From: Streptomyces sp. NBRC 110028
GTDB lineage: Bacteria > Actinomycetota > Actinomycetes > Streptomycetales > Streptomycetaceae
Assembly: GCF_001417735.1 (NCBI RefSeq)
Contig: NZ_BBUZ01000022.1
Location: 186,001-250,000 of the forward strand
Direction of reading: 5' to 3'
DNA: 64,000 nt
Both the position numbers and the translations under genes were made by a program. The notes beneath the pieces were generated by a model, which was given only the letters and a program-made list of their open reading frames with translations, searched no databases and had not been told where the DNA came from. Positions 24,091-33,877 of the stretch are shown one piece after another (position 1 is the stretch's first letter; each line of letters begins with the position of its first letter).

Positions 24091-25109
24091 CGACGACCAC
24101 GACACGCTGCTTCGAACTGCCCCGCTTCACCGGCGTGGACGCCCTCCGCCCCGCGACACGCGAGGTGCCCGCCCGCGGGCCGCGCGAGGTGCTGGTCCGG
24201 ATGCGCGCCTGGTCGCTCAACTACCGCGACCTGATGATCGCTTCGGACAGCTACGGGCGCGCCCTCACCCCCGGCCTGGTGCCGCTGTCCGACGGCGCGG
24301 GCGAGGTGGTCGACGCGGGCGCCGAGGTCACCCGGTGGGCGGCCGGTGACCGGGTGGTGAGCGTCTTCATGCCGCACTGGATCTCCGGTGCGGCCACCGC
24401 GGACCGGACCGCGGGCGCGCTCGGCGGCCCGTCCCACGGCGTCCTCGCCCAGTACGTCCTCTTCGACGAGGACGCCCTCGTGGCCGCCCCCGCCCACCTG
24501 GACTTCGCCGAGGCCGCCACCCTCCCGTGCGCCGCCGTGACCGCCTGGCACGCGGTGGTGACGGCGGGCGGCGCCGCTCCCGGGCAGACCGTGCTGACCC
24601 TCGGCAGCGGCGGCGTCTCGCTCTTCGCGCTGCAATTCGCCGCGCTGAGCGGCGCCCACGTCATCGCCACCTCCAGCAGCGACGCCAAGCTGGCCCGGCT
24701 GCGCGCGCTCGGCGCGGCCGAGGGGATCGACTACGTGCGCACGCCCGCGTGGGGGCGGACGGTGTACGAGGCGACCGGCGGCGGCGTGGACCACGTCGTG
24801 GAGGTCGGCGGCGCGGGCACGCTGCCCCAGTCGCTGACCGCCGTGCGCACCGGCGGGCGGATCAGCGTCATCGGGGTGCTGGCCGACGGCAGCGGCGTCG
24901 ATCCCATGACGGTGGTGCGCAAGGGGGTCACGCTGCAGGGGATGTTCGTGGGCAGCCGGGAGATGTTCGAGGCGATGAACCGGGCGATCGAGCGGCACCG
25001 GCTGCGCCCGGTGGTCGACCGCGCCTTCCCGTACCCGGACGCGCCCGCCGCGTACCGCCACTTCGCGGACCGGGGCCACTTCGGGAAGGTGGTCATCACC
25101 GACGCGTGA
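24087..25109 (+). CDS. MDR-superfamily NAD(P)-dependent alcohol dehydrogenase/quinone oxidoreductase
   Basis: 340 residues. The GroES-like N-terminal domain has LVRMRAWSLNYRDLMI, typical of zinc-free quinone oxidoreductases. The nucleotide-binding motif LTLGSGGVSLFALQFA lies near residue 170. The Cys/His zinc ligands of classical alcohol dehydrogenases are absent at the expected sites, so a reductase of quinones or enones is likely. It is co-translated with the PhzF gene (4-nt overlap), and the LysR regulator probably controls both. A long hairpin terminator follows. Confidence 0.88.
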   Translation: MTTTTTRCFELPRFTGVDALRPATREVPARGPREVLVRMRAWSLNYRDLMIASDSYGRALTPGLVPLSDGAGEVVDAGAEVTRWAAGDRVVSVFMPHWISGAATADRTAGALGGPSHGVLAQYVLFDEDALVAAPAHLDFAEAATLPCAAVTAWHAVVTAGGAAPGQTVLTLGSGGVSLFALQFAALSGAHVIATSSSDAKLARLRALGAAEGIDYVRTPAWGRTVYEATGGGVDHVVEVGGAGTLPQSLTAVRTGGRISVIGVLADGSGVDPMTVVRKGVTLQGMFVGSREMFEAMNRAIERHRLRPVVDRAFPYPDAPAAYRHFADRGHFGKVVITDA

Positions 25110-25124
25110 CCCCTTGGGCCCCTG

Positions 25125-25185
25125 GGGGGTGCCTTGTGGATCATGCCGGGCGTCGGGAGCCCGGCCTGATCCACAAGACACCCCC
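25125..25185. terminator. Long bidirectional hairpin between convergent genes
   Basis: A 19-bp stem with one mismatch (GGGGGTGCCTTGTGGATCA against TGATCCACAAGACACCCCC) encloses an inner GCCGGGC/GCCCGGC stem. It lies between the alcohol dehydrogenase stop and the stop of the convergent minus-strand gene, so it probably terminates both. Confidence 0.8.
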
Positions 25186-25931
25186 TACGGAAGACCGTGG
25201 ATCTTCGCTGTCAGGCGGTTCAGCAGATGGGCCCGGTCGGCGCCGCTCGGGCGGCAGTCCTCCAGGCGGCGGACGACGCTCGACCGCACGTTCTCGGGGC
25301 CGACGAGGTCGACGGCCTTGTCGAGGGCGCGGATCCCCCAGTACTGGCCGAAGGCGAGCGGTTCTTCGGTGACCGCGTACGCCAGGATGTCCAGCGTGGA
25401 GCCGTCCGGTACGGCGTACAGACGGGCGTAGGCCGCGAGCCGGAGGCCGCCGTCGGACGAGGTGAGCCAGTCGTCCAGCTCGGGGTCCGCGATGCGCTGG
25501 GTGGCGCGCACCAGGCGGGCGAAGATGCCGTTCATGCGCTGCGTACGGGCCGATCCGGGGCGCATGGAGTCGCGCACCGAGAGGTATTCGGCGGCCAGCC
25601 GGTGGACCTCGTCCAGGGCCGCCGGGTCGTCGGTCCGCCCCACGCCCTCGCCACCGGCGACGAGCGCGGCGTCGGCCATGGCCTCGGCCGCCTCGACGCG
25701 CTGCTCGACGTCCCGGAACTCCACCCGGAGCCCGCCGGGCAGTTCGATGCTGGTGAAGAGGTCACGCAGCCAGGGCACGATGGCGATGACCAGCAGCGCT
25801 ACGGTGACGTTGTCGATCGCCAGGTCCGGCGCCACGAGGTGGGCGACGGCCACCCCGAGGGCCAGCAGGCTCACCGACCCCGCGATGAGCCGCCGCCGCC
25901 ATATCGGATTCCGCTCGCCCCGTCCGCTCAC
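25185..25931 (-). CDS. Conserved membrane protein of unknown function
   Basis: About 248 residues. Two hydrophobic segments lie close to the N-terminus (LIAGSVSLLALGVAVAHLV and NVTVALLVIAIVPWL), giving a hairpin anchor. A cytoplasmic helical domain follows, with a coiled region (FRDVEQRVEAAEAMADAAL) and HEAT-like helices. No known domain is recognised. GTG 25931 is chosen because GAGAGG is 9 nt upstream; ATG 25940 directly abuts that purine tract. It sits 13 nt downstream of modC in the same direction, so it may be read through from the molybdate operon, but nothing links it functionally. Confidence 0.7.
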   Translation of the reverse strand: MSGRGERNPIWRRRLIAGSVSLLALGVAVAHLVAPDLAIDNVTVALLVIAIVPWLRDLFTSIELPGGLRVEFRDVEQRVEAAEAMADAALVAGGEGVGRTDDPAALDEVHRLAAEYLSVRDSMRPGSARTQRMNGIFARLVRATQRIADPELDDWLTSSDGGLRLAAYARLYAVPDGSTLDILAYAVTEEPLAFGQYWGIRALDKAVDLVGPENVRSSVVRRLEDCRPSGADRAHLLNRLTAKIHGLP

Positions 25932-25944
25932 GGAACGCATCCTC

Positions 25945-27033
25945 TCAGGCCGGATAGGCGTGTGTCTGGGCGGCCTTGATGGTGCACCAGACGGTGCGGC
26001 CCGGGTGGAGGCCGAGGTCGGCCACGGCGGCGGTGGTGAGGTCGGCGAGCAGCGGCAGTTCGCCGGTGAGGGCGACGCGGATCTGGTCGCCGTGCGATTC
26101 CAGCCCGGTGACCTCGGCGCGCCAGGTGTTGCGGGCGCTGGAGTCGGGGCGGTCGCGGTGGAGGGTGACGGCGGCGGGCGGGAAGGCGACGAAGGCGGGG
26201 CCGGTGAGGTCGTCGGTGGTGGTGATGGCCGTACCGCCGTCGAGCCGTACGGTGTGGCCCTCGGCGCGCCCCTGGTACAGGTTGAGGCCGACGAGGCTCG
26301 CGATGTAGTCGGTGCGGGGGCGGCGGGACACCTCGGACGGGGTGCCGCCTTGGACGACGTGCCCGTCCTCCAGCACCACGAGCCGGTCGGCGAGCACCAT
26401 CGCGTCCAGCGGGTCATGGGTGACCAGGACGGCCACCGCCTCGAACTCGGCGAGGTGGCGGCGGAGTCCGGACCGTACGTCGAGCCGGGTACGGGCGTCC
26501 AGCGCGGCCAGCGGCTCGTCCAGCAGCAGCAGCCGGGGGCGGACGGCCAGGGCGCGGGCGAGCGCGACGCGCTGGGCCTGGCCGCCGGACAGCCGGCGCG
26601 GCTTGGCGCCCGTATGGCCGTCCAGGCCCATCCGGGCCAGGAGGGCGGCGGCCTGGGCGCGCGCCTCGGCCTTGGGGACGCCCTGGCAGCGGGGGCCGAA
26701 CGCCACGTTGTCGAGGGCGGTGAGATGCGGGAAGAGCAGATAGTCCTGGAAGACGACGCCGACCGGGCGGGACTCGGGCGGGATGCGCAGCCGCCGCTCC
26801 GGCTCCTCCAGGTCCCGCCCGTCCAGGCTCAGCCGGCCCGCCGTGAGCGGGGTGAGCCCGGCCAGGGCGCGCAGCGCGGTGGTCTTGCCCGCGCCGTTGG
26901 GGCCGAGCAGGGCGACCACCTCGCCGGGGGCGGCGGTCAGACGAAGATCGAGCCGGAAGTCGCCGCGGTCCACGACGAGACGGGCGTCGAGGCCGCCGGT
27001 GCCCTTCCGTGTCGCGGCGGTGCGGGTGGTCAC
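25945..27033 (-). CDS. modC: Molybdate ABC transporter ATP-binding protein
   Basis: 362 residues. Walker A LLGPNGAGKTTALRALAG, Q-loop VGVVFQDYLLFPH, signature LSGGQAQRVALARAL, Walker B LLLLDEPLAALD and switch His in VLVTHDPLDAM are all visible. A C-terminal TOBE-type domain (about 290-362) reads WRAEVTGLESHGDQIRVAL, as in ModC. It energises molybdate (or tungstate) import at the membrane. GTG 27033 overlaps the permease stop as GTGA. It is the third gene of modA-modB-modC, all overlapping by 4 nt. Confidence 0.92.
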   Translation of the reverse strand: MTTRTAATRKGTGGLDARLVVDRGDFRLDLRLTAAPGEVVALLGPNGAGKTTALRALAGLTPLTAGRLSLDGRDLEEPERRLRIPPESRPVGVVFQDYLLFPHLTALDNVAFGPRCQGVPKAEARAQAAALLARMGLDGHTGAKPRRLSGGQAQRVALARALAVRPRLLLLDEPLAALDARTRLDVRSGLRRHLAEFEAVAVLVTHDPLDAMVLADRLVVLEDGHVVQGGTPSEVSRRPRTDYIASLVGLNLYQGRAEGHTVRLDGGTAITTTDDLTGPAFVAFPPAAVTLHRDRPDSSARNTWRAEVTGLESHGDQIRVALTGELPLLADLTTAAVADLGLHPGRTVWCTIKAAQTHAYPA

Positions 27034-27863
27034 GCGGAGGCCCCCATCCAGCGGTCGCGCAGTCCGGCGAGGACCGCGATGGACACGGCGAGCAGCACCA
27101 GGCTCAGCGCGATGGCGGCGGCCGGGTCGCTCTGCAGCGCGAGGTAGACCGACAGCGGCATGGTCTGGGTGCGGCCGGGGAAGTTGCCCGCGAAGGTGAT
27201 GGTGGCGCCGAACTCCCCCAGCGCCCGCGCCCACGCGAGCACCGCGCCGGCCGCCACGCCGGGCGCGATCATCGGCAGGGTGACGCGCCGGAAGGCGGTG
27301 AAACGGGAGGCGCCGAGGGTGGTGGCGGCCTCCTCGTACCGCGGGTCGGCGGCCCGCAGCGTGCCCTCGACGCTGATCACCAGGAACGGCATCGCCACGA
27401 ACGCCTCCGCCACCACCACCCCCGCGGTGGTGAACGGCAGGGTGACGCCGAAGGCGGAGTCCAGCCAGCGGCCCACGATGCCGTTACGGCCCAGCGCCAG
27501 CAGCAGCGCCACACCGCCCACCACCGGCGGCAGCACCAGCGGCAGGGTCACCAGGGCGCGCACCACGCCGCGGCCGGGGAAGCGGGCCCGGGCCAGCAGC
27601 CAGGCCAGCGGCACGCCCAGCACCAGCGCGACGGCGGTGGCGGCGGTCGCGGTGATCAGCGAAAGGCGCAGCGCCTGCCACACCTCGACGCTGGTCAGCT
27701 GATCCGGCAGCGACCGCCAGGGCGCCCGGATCAGCAGCGCGGACAGCGGCAGGACGAGGAAGGCGAACCCGGCGAGGGCGGGCAGCAGCAGCGGCAGCGG
27801 GACACCGGGCCGGGTGCGCCGTCGCCGCTTGTTGTCCACGATCTGCGGTGCGGAGGACGTCAC
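27030..27863 (-). CDS. modB: Molybdate ABC transporter permease
   Basis: 277 residues with about five or six transmembrane segments. The permease EAA loop is clear: EEAATTLGASRFTAFRRVTL near residue 180, followed by GALGEFGATITFAGN-type ModB sequence (ARALGEFGATITF). It forms the membrane channel for oxyanion import with ModA and ModC. The GTG start at 27863 overlaps the modA stop as GTGA. Nearby genes for a molybdenum regulator and a molybdoenzyme agree with the assignment. Confidence 0.92.
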   Translation of the reverse strand: MTSSAPQIVDNKRRRRTRPGVPLPLLLPALAGFAFLVLPLSALLIRAPWRSLPDQLTSVEVWQALRLSLITATAATAVALVLGVPLAWLLARARFPGRGVVRALVTLPLVLPPVVGGVALLLALGRNGIVGRWLDSAFGVTLPFTTAGVVVAEAFVAMPFLVISVEGTLRAADPRYEEAATTLGASRFTAFRRVTLPMIAPGVAAGAVLAWARALGEFGATITFAGNFPGRTQTMPLSVYLALQSDPAAAIALSLVLLAVSIAVLAGLRDRWMGASA

Positions 27864-28696
27864 GGCTTGAGGAAGCCCGCCTCGGTCAGCACCTTCTGGC
27901 CCCGCGGGGATGTCACCAGGTCGATGAAGGCGGCGGCGCCCTCGGCGTTCGGCGCCTTCTTCAGCCGGGCGATCGGGTAGTCGTTGATGGCCTTCTTCGA
28001 CTCCGGGAACTCCACGCCCTCGACCTTGCCGCCCGCGGCCTTCACATCGGTCTTGTAGACCACGGAGGCGTCGACCTCCTTCAGCTCCACCTTGGTGAGC
28101 GCGCCCTTGACGTCCTGCTCGTAGCTGGCCGGGGTGAGCTTGAGGTGCTCAGCGTCCAGCACCTTCCGCGCGGCGGCGCCGCACGGCACCTCCTTGGCGC
28201 ACAGCGCGACCTTCAGCCCGCCCCTGGCCAGGTCCTCGAAGTCGGTGATCTTCTTCGGGTTGCCGGGGAGGGTCGCTATCTCCAGCTGGTTGCGGGCGAA
28301 GACCGCCGGGGTGCCCTGGGCGTCGCCCGCGTCGGTGACGGTCTTCATGGTCTTCGGGCTGGCGGCGGCGAAGACGTCGGCGGGGGCACCGGAGGTGATG
28401 CCGGCGGCGAGGCCGTCGCTGCCGCCGAAGTTGAATGTCACCGTGGCGCCGGGGTGCTCCCTCTCGAAGGTCTTCTTCAGCTCGGTGAAGCCCTCCTTGA
28501 GCGAGGCGGCGGCGAAGACCGTGACGGTGCCGGACACCTTCTTCGCGCCCTTCGAGGCCGATCCGCTCTCCCCGTCCGGCTTCTTGGACGCGTCGGAGTC
28601 GCCGGAGGAGCAGCCGCCGAGCGCCAGCACGGCCACGGTGAGGCCGCCCGCCACGCGCAGGGTGCGGCTCCGGCGGATCGCGGAACGGGTCGTCAC
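27860..28696 (-). CDS. modA: Molybdate-binding lipoprotein
   Basis: 278 residues. The lipobox is LALGGC near residue 24, with a Ser/Lys-rich linker after it. The ModA fold begins TVTVFAAASLKEGFTELKK; the FAAASL motif gives Ser contacts to the oxyanion. Further typical segments are NFGGSDGLAAGITSGAPADV and VDASVVYKTDV. It captures molybdate outside the membrane for ModBC. GTG 28696 has GAGGGAG about 8 nt upstream. The regulator gene lies 38 nt upstream, same strand, so one transcript may carry regulator plus modABC. Confidence 0.93.
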   Translation of the reverse strand: MTTRSAIRRSRTLRVAGGLTVAVLALGGCSSGDSDASKKPDGESGSASKGAKKVSGTVTVFAAASLKEGFTELKKTFEREHPGATVTFNFGGSDGLAAGITSGAPADVFAAASPKTMKTVTDAGDAQGTPAVFARNQLEIATLPGNPKKITDFEDLARGGLKVALCAKEVPCGAAARKVLDAEHLKLTPASYEQDVKGALTKVELKEVDASVVYKTDVKAAGGKVEGVEFPESKKAINDYPIARLKKAPNAEGAAAFIDLVTSPRGQKVLTEAGFLKP

Positions 28697-28734
28697 AGGT
28701 TTCTCCCTCGTCGGTGTGTGCGGCGGGGCCGCGC

Positions 28735-29127
28735 TCACGGTTTCTCCACGACCACGTTGGTCGACTTGATCACCGCCACCGCGGGGACGCCCGGCTCCAG
28801 TCCCAGCTCCTCCGCGGATTCCCGGCTGATCATGGACACCACGCGGAACGGCCCCGCCTGGATCTCCACCTGTGCGGACACATCGCCGAGGATCACCTCG
28901 GTGACGATGCCCGCGAAGCGGTTGCGGGCCGAGGAGACGCCGTTGCCCTCCCGGTCCGTGCCACGGCTCAGCTCCCGGGCGAACGCGGCCAGCGCCGGGC
29001 CCGGGATGATCCGGCGGCCCTGGTCGTCCCGCTCGGCGGTGAGCCGTCCGCTGTCGACCCAGCGGCGCAGGGTATCGGCGCTGACGCCCATCAGGGCCGC
29101 CGCCTCTCCGATCCGGTACGTGTGCAT
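28735..29127 (-). CDS. Molybdenum-responsive regulator: MerR-type HTH with TOBE/Mop domain
   Basis: 130 residues. Residues 1-60 are an excisionase/MerR-like DNA-binding domain (YRIGEAAALMGVSADTLRRW). Residues about 65-130 form a Mop/TOBE-like domain (NRFAGIVTEVILGDVSAQVE, then VVSMISRESAEELGL and AVIKSTNVVVE), which binds molybdate in family members. It resembles TOBE-containing regulators found next to modABC in actinobacteria. ATG 29127 is preferred since the HTH starts immediately; TATCAT lies 5 nt upstream of GGCGG, so a very short leader is possible. It probably represses modABC at high molybdate. Confidence 0.88.
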   Translation of the reverse strand: MHTYRIGEAAALMGVSADTLRRWVDSGRLTAERDDQGRRIIPGPALAAFARELSRGTDREGNGVSSARNRFAGIVTEVILGDVSAQVEIQAGPFRVVSMISRESAEELGLEPGVPAVAVIKSTNVVVEKP

Positions 29128-29237
29128 CCGCCCATGATACGAGCGCGTTTGCGAGGCGTGGGTCATCTATTGGGTTGCATCGGCCGGGCGATCGGGCCAC
29201 GAACCCTGGCTCTTGCGTTTCAGGCGGGCGTGGCGCC

Positions 29238-32200
29238 TCAGTACACGTCGCGCGCGTAGCGCTTGTCGGCGGCGAGCTGCTTGACGTACAGCTCGGCCGC
29301 GTCCTCGTCGAGTCCGCCGTGGGCGACGGCGATGTCGCGCAGCGCCCGGTCGACGTCCTTGGCCATCCGGGTGGCGTCCCCGCACACGTAGAAGTGGGCG
29401 CCTTCCTGGAGCCAGGACCACAGCCGGGCGCCGTGTTCGCGCATCCGGTCCTGGACGTACACCTTGGACCGCTGGTCGCGGGAGAAGGCGGTGTCGAGCC
29501 GGGTGAGGGTGCCGTGGCGGCGCAGCTGGTCGAGTTCGTCCTCGTAGTAGAAGTCGGTGGCGCGGCGCTGCTCGCCGAAGAACAGCCAGTTGGGCGCGGT
29601 CGCGCCGCGGGCCCTGCGCTCCTCCAGAAACCCGAGGAACGGGGCGACGCCGGTGCCGGGGCCGACCATCACCATCGGTGTCGTGGGGTCGGCCGGGGGC
29701 CGGAAGGCGGGCGCGCGCTGCACGAAGACGGGCACCGGGCGGTCGGCGGTGGCGTCGGCGAGATGGGTGGAGGCGACGCCCTTGCGGAGCGTTCCGCCGC
29801 GGCTCTCGAAGCGCACCACGGAGACGGTCAGCCGCACCTCGTGGGGGTGGGCGAGGGGGCTGGAGGATATGGAGTACAGCCGGGGCTGGAGCCGTTTGAG
29901 GACGTCGGCCCACTCCTGGGCGGAGGCGCGCACCGGGTATGCGGCGAGGATGTCCACGGCCTGGCGGCCCCAGGTCCACTGGGCCAGGCCGTCCTTGTTG
30001 TCCGGGCGCAGCAGCCGCTTGAGGTCGTGGTCGTGGGTACGGTCGAGGAGGAAGCGCAGCAGGTCCGGGGTGATCTTCGCGATCTCCAGATGGTGCCGGA
30101 GGGCGTCGGCGAGCGGCATCACGCGCGGGCCGGAGCCGGGGGCGGCCCGGACGGCCTGGACGGCCACCTCGGCGGCCGGGTCGAGGCCGTTGACGTCGAG
30201 CCATTCGGCGACCAGGCCGGGGCAGTTCTCGGGCCACACGCCGAGCGCGTCCCCGGCCTCGTAGGCGAGCGCGCCGTCGCCGGTGTCGAACGCGAACTGC
30301 CGCACCTCCTTGGCCGCTCCGGGCAGGCTCAGCAGCCGGTTGCCGGTGAGGCAGGTGGTGAAGGGCTCGGCCTTGGTGGGGCGCGCGGGGGCCTTCGGGG
30401 TGGGGGCGGCCGGGGCCTCGGTGGCCGGGGCGGGCGCCTCGGACGTCGCGGTGCCCAGGGCGTCGAGGACGGTGTCCAGCCAGGCGCGGGCGGGCTCGTC
30501 GTAGTCCGGTTCGCAGTCGGTGCGGGGGGCGAGGCGTACGGCGCCCAGCTCGTCGAGGCGCTGGTCCAGGCGGCGGCCGTGGCCGCAGAAGTCGTCGTAA
30601 CTGGAGTCGCCGAGGGCGAGGACGGCGTAGCGGGTGCCGTCGAGGCGGGGCGCGTCGGGGGCGGCCAGGGACTCCCAGAAGCCGGAGCCGTTGTCGGGGG
30701 CGTCGCCGTCGCCGAAGGTGCTGGTGATGACGAGGAGGTCGGCGGTGCGGGGGAGGGTGGCGACGGCGAGGCCGTCCATCTCCAGCAGCCGGGCCTGCCG
30801 GCCCGTTTCGGTGAGGCGGCGGGCGGTGGCCCCGGCGACGTGCTCGGCGTTGCCGGTCTGGGAGGCCCACAGGACGACCACTTCGCGGACGGCCGCCTGG
30901 GACGCGGCGGTGTCCGGGGCCGCCGCGGGGGCCGTGCCGGGGGCGGCGGGGGCAGGCGCGGCGGGGGCGGCGGCGCGCGAAAACACCCCGGCCAGGACGC
31001 CGTTGACCCACAGGGCGTGCTCGGGCGAGAAGGGCGCGTCCTGGGGCAGAACGGGGACGGCGGGGACGGCGGTGGCCGCCCGGGCGCTCGGGCCCGTCAC
31101 CGTGCCGTGCAGTCCGGCGAGGAAACCGCGCAGATACTGGCGCTCGGTCCCGGTGAGGACCGGCGGGGCCAGATCGCCGACGCCGAACGTCCCGGCGAGC
31201 CCGTCGGCACCCGTGGCCGGGGCGGCTTCGGGCGGGGGCGGCGCCGACGCCACCTTGGCCAGCGACACCGCGCACACCTTGAACTCCGGCTGGAGGGACA
31301 CCGGATCGACCGCGTCGTTGGTGACCGCGTTGACGCCGAGGTATTCGCCGAACAGGTCGTTCCAGTGGAACGGCGCGAAGCAGTCCCCCGGCCGCACCCG
31401 GTCGGTCACCACCGCGGGCAGCACCGCCCGCCCGCGCCGCGAGGCCACCTCCACCGCGTCGCCCTCGCCGACGCCCAGCCGCTCCGCGTCCCGCGGGTGC
31501 AGCTCGACGAACGGCCCCGGGTTGAGCTTGTTCAGCTTGGCGACCTTGCCGGTCTTGGTGAGCGTGTGCCACTGGTGCTGCACCCGCCCCGTGTTGAGGA
31601 GGTACGGGAAGTCGTCGTCCGGCAGCTCGGCGGCGTCCATGTGCGGGCGGGCGTGGAAGACGGCGCGGCCGCTCGGCGTGGGGAACGCCAGCCGGGGCCG
31701 GGTGCCGTCCTCCCGTACGGTCAGGGTCTGGCTGACGCCGTCGTTGAGGTAGCGGACCGGGTTGCGGTCGTCGCCGTCACCGGACGCCGCGGGCCACTGC
31801 ACCGGGGCCCCGCGCAGCCGCTCGTACGTCACCCCGCTCAGGTCGTAGCCGGTCCTCGGGTTCGAGGCGCGCTTGATCTCCTCGAAGATCTCCTCCGCGC
31901 TTTCGTAGCCGAAGGCGTCCCCGTACCCCATCTCGCAGGCGACCCGGGCGATGATCAGCCAGTCCGGCAGCGCCTCGCCGGGCGGGTCGACCGCCGCCTG
32001 CGCGAGGGTCAGATCGCGCTCGGAGTTGATCATCACGCCGTCGGCCTCGGCCCACATCGCGGCGGGCAGCACCACATCCGCGTACGCGCCCGTCTCGGTC
32101 TCGGCGAAGGCGTCCTGGGTGACGACGAACTCGGCCGCCTCCAGGCCCTCGATCACCGTCCGGCGGTTGGCGACCGAGGCGACGGGGTTGGTGCAGATGA

Positions 32201-33452
32201 TCCAGCACGCCTTGATCCCGCCGTCCGCCATGCGCCGGAACATCTCGACGGTGCCCAGCCCGGCCCCGTCCGCCCGCAGCGTGCCGGGCGCGATCCCCCA
32301 CAGCTCCTCGGTGAACGCCCGGTCCTCCGCGTCCAGCACCGACCGCTGCCCGGGCAGTCCAGGGCCCATGTACCCCATCTCCCGGCCGCCCATGGCGTTG
32401 GGCTGCCCGGTGAGCGAGAACGGGCCGCTGCCGGGACGGCAGATCGCGCCGGTGGCCAGATGCAGGTTGATCAGCGCGTTGGTGTTCCAGGTGCCGTGCG
32501 TGGACTGGTTGAGCCCCATCGTCCAGCAGCTCATCCACTCCCCGGCCTCCCCGATCCACCGCGCGGCCTGCCGGATGTCCTCCTCCGGGATGCCGGTGAT
32601 CTCCGCGACCCGCGCGGGCGGATAGTCCTCCAGGAAGGCGGGCATGGTCTCCCAGCCCTCGGTGTGCTCCTCGATGAACTCCTGATCGGTGTAGCCGCCC
32701 TCGACCAGCAGCCGCAGCAGCCCGTTGAGCAGCGCCAGATCCGTACCCGGCCTGATCTGCAGGAACAGATCCGCCTTGGCGGCGGTCGCGGTGCGCCGCG
32801 GATCGACCACGATCAGCTTGGCGCCCGCCTTCACCCGGTCCATCAGCCGCAGATACAGGATCGGGTGGCAGTCGGCCATGTTGGAGCCGATGACGAGGAA
32901 CGCGTCGGCGTGGTCGAAGTCCCGGTACGAACCGGGCGGCCCGTCCGCCCCCAGCGACAGCTTGTAGCCGCTGCCCGCGCTCGCCATGCACAGCCGCGAG
33001 TTGGACTCGATCTGGTTGGTGCCGATGAACCCCTTGGCCAGCTTGTTGGCCAGGTACTGCGCCTCCAGCGTCATCTGCCCGGACACATAGAGGGCGAGCG
33101 CGTCCGGCCCGTGCTCGTCGAGGATCGCCCGCAGCCGCCGCGCGGTCACGGTGATCGCCTCGTCCACCCCGGTCGCCACCGGCTCCGCGCCCCGGTCGTC
33201 CCGCGACAGCGCCGTCTCCAGCCGCCCGTCCGCCGCGAGCATCTCCGCGCTGGTCGCCCCCTTGGTGCACAGCCGCCCCGCGTTGGCGGGATGCGCCTTG
33301 TCCCCGGACGCCTTCAGCACCGTCCGGCGCCCCTGCGCGTCCCGCCCGACGTCGAGCACGATCCCGCACCCGACCCCGCAGTACGAGCACACCGTCCGCA
33401 CCGCGGCGGAACCGGTACGCACCGGCTCCGCCGATCGAGCCGATGCCGTCAC
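29238..33452 (-). CDS. Fused assimilatory nitrate reductase with flavodoxin-FNR reductase module
   Basis: 1404 residues. Residues 15-60 hold the [4Fe-4S] motif ([10 protein letters not shown]...GRLCTKG). A molybdopterin oxidoreductase domain follows to about 560, and the dinucleotide-binding domain ([16 protein letters not shown]) spans 590-720. After a linker, a flavodoxin domain starts near 857 ([15 protein letters not shown]). A FAD/NADPH-binding sulfite-reductase-type module fills 1010-1404 ([43 protein letters not shown]). The protein can thus pass NADPH electrons to nitrate within one chain; separate subunits are the norm elsewhere. GTG 33452 has AAGGAG 8 nt upstream. It needs molybdenum cofactor, which fits the modABC operon 110 nt downstream. 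Confidence 0.92.
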   Translation of the reverse strand: MTASARSAEPVRTGSAAVRTVCSYCGVGCGIVLDVGRDAQGRRTVLKASGDKAHPANAGRLCTKGATSAEMLAADGRLETALSRDDRGAEPVATGVDEAITVTARRLRAILDEHGPDALALYVSGQMTLEAQYLANKLAKGFIGTNQIESNSRLCMASAGSGYKLSLGADGPPGSYRDFDHADAFLVIGSNMADCHPILYLRLMDRVKAGAKLIVVDPRRTATAAKADLFLQIRPGTDLALLNGLLRLLVEGGYTDQEFIEEHTEGWETMPAFLEDYPPARVAEITGIPEEDIRQAARWIGEAGEWMSCWTMGLNQSTHGTWNTNALINLHLATGAICRPGSGPFSLTGQPNAMGGREMGYMGPGLPGQRSVLDAEDRAFTEELWGIAPGTLRADGAGLGTVEMFRRMADGGIKACWIICTNPVASVANRRTVIEGLEAAEFVVTQDAFAETETGAYADVVLPAAMWAEADGVMINSERDLTLAQAAVDPPGEALPDWLIIARVACEMGYGDAFGYESAEEIFEEIKRASNPRTGYDLSGVTYERLRGAPVQWPAASGDGDDRNPVRYLNDGVSQTLTVREDGTRPRLAFPTPSGRAVFHARPHMDAAELPDDDFPYLLNTGRVQHQWHTLTKTGKVAKLNKLNPGPFVELHPRDAERLGVGEGDAVEVASRRGRAVLPAVVTDRVRPGDCFAPFHWNDLFGEYLGVNAVTNDAVDPVSLQPEFKVCAVSLAKVASAPPPPEAAPATGADGLAGTFGVGDLAPPVLTGTERQYLRGFLAGLHGTVTGPSARAATAVPAVPVLPQDAPFSPEHALWVNGVLAGVFSRAAAPAAPAPAAPGTAPAAAPDTAASQAAVREVVVLWASQTGNAEHVAGATARRLTETGRQARLLEMDGLAVATLPRTADLLVITSTFGDGDAPDNGSGFWESLAAPDAPRLDGTRYAVLALGDSSYDDFCGHGRRLDQRLDELGAVRLAPRTDCEPDYDEPARAWLDTVLDALGTATSEAPAPATEAPAAPTPKAPARPTKAEPFTTCLTGNRLLSLPGAAKEVRQFAFDTGDGALAYEAGDALGVWPENCPGLVAEWLDVNGLDPAAEVAVQAVRAAPGSGPRVMPLADALRHHLEIAKITPDLLRFLLDRTHDHDLKRLLRPDNKDGLAQWTWGRQAVDILAAYPVRASAQEWADVLKRLQPRLYSISSSPLAHPHEVRLTVSVVRFESRGGTLRKGVASTHLADATADRPVPVFVQRAPAFRPPADPTTPMVMVGPGTGVAPFLGFLEERRARGATAPNWLFFGEQRRATDFYYEDELDQLRRHGTLTRLDTAFSRDQRSKVYVQDRMREHGARLWSWLQEGAHFYVCGDATRMAKDVDRALRDIAVAHGGLDEDAAELYVKQLAADKRYARDVY

Positions 33453-33877
33453 GCCTGGCTCCTTCCACGCTCGCGGTGGGCCTCTCCCACTGCCGCACAC
33501 CTGCCGCACACCGTAAAAACCCCCGGTTGCCGGCGCGTCACAGCCGCCGATCGCGCGCGATTACGTCCCCTGCACATTCCCCTTCCACCGGGTGTGAGCT
33601 TTCCTTCCCGACCTCGGCCACAGGCCGCACCGTCCCAGGCTCGGCTGGGAGCGCTTCGCCCACCCGCCCGTGTCCGCTACGACAAGCTCCGAGCTTGGGA
33701 ATCACGGGAGCTTGGAGGCGCACATGCGTCCTGGCGGCAGCAGTTGGCCATGGTGGGCGTCATGATGCTCGCCAGTACGGACGGCCACAGCCGAAGACGT
33801 CAAGGTCGACGTCGGCAGCGACTGACACAGCTTTGGGTGGGCGTTCTGGCAGGCATCAGGCACGAAGGCGTAGGTGG
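33453..33877. other. 425-bp upstream region of the nitrate reductase
   Basis: Contains the candidate GlnR site at 33526-33541, a GTAAAAACCCCCGG stretch and GATCGCGCGCGATTA. No gene was recognised. The right part (33750-33877) may be decayed coding sequence next to the MITE, but no family is identifiable. Confidence 0.45.
33526..33541 (-). promoter_or_regulatory. Candidate GlnR box upstream of the nitrate reductase
   Basis: On the minus strand GTGAC-GCGCCG-GCAAC matches the GlnR half-site layout (gTnAc, 6 nt, GaAAc) with one or two deviations. It lies 74 nt upstream of the GTG start. GlnR activates nitrate assimilation genes in Streptomyces, so the position is sensible; the match is short and could be chance. 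Confidence 0.35.
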
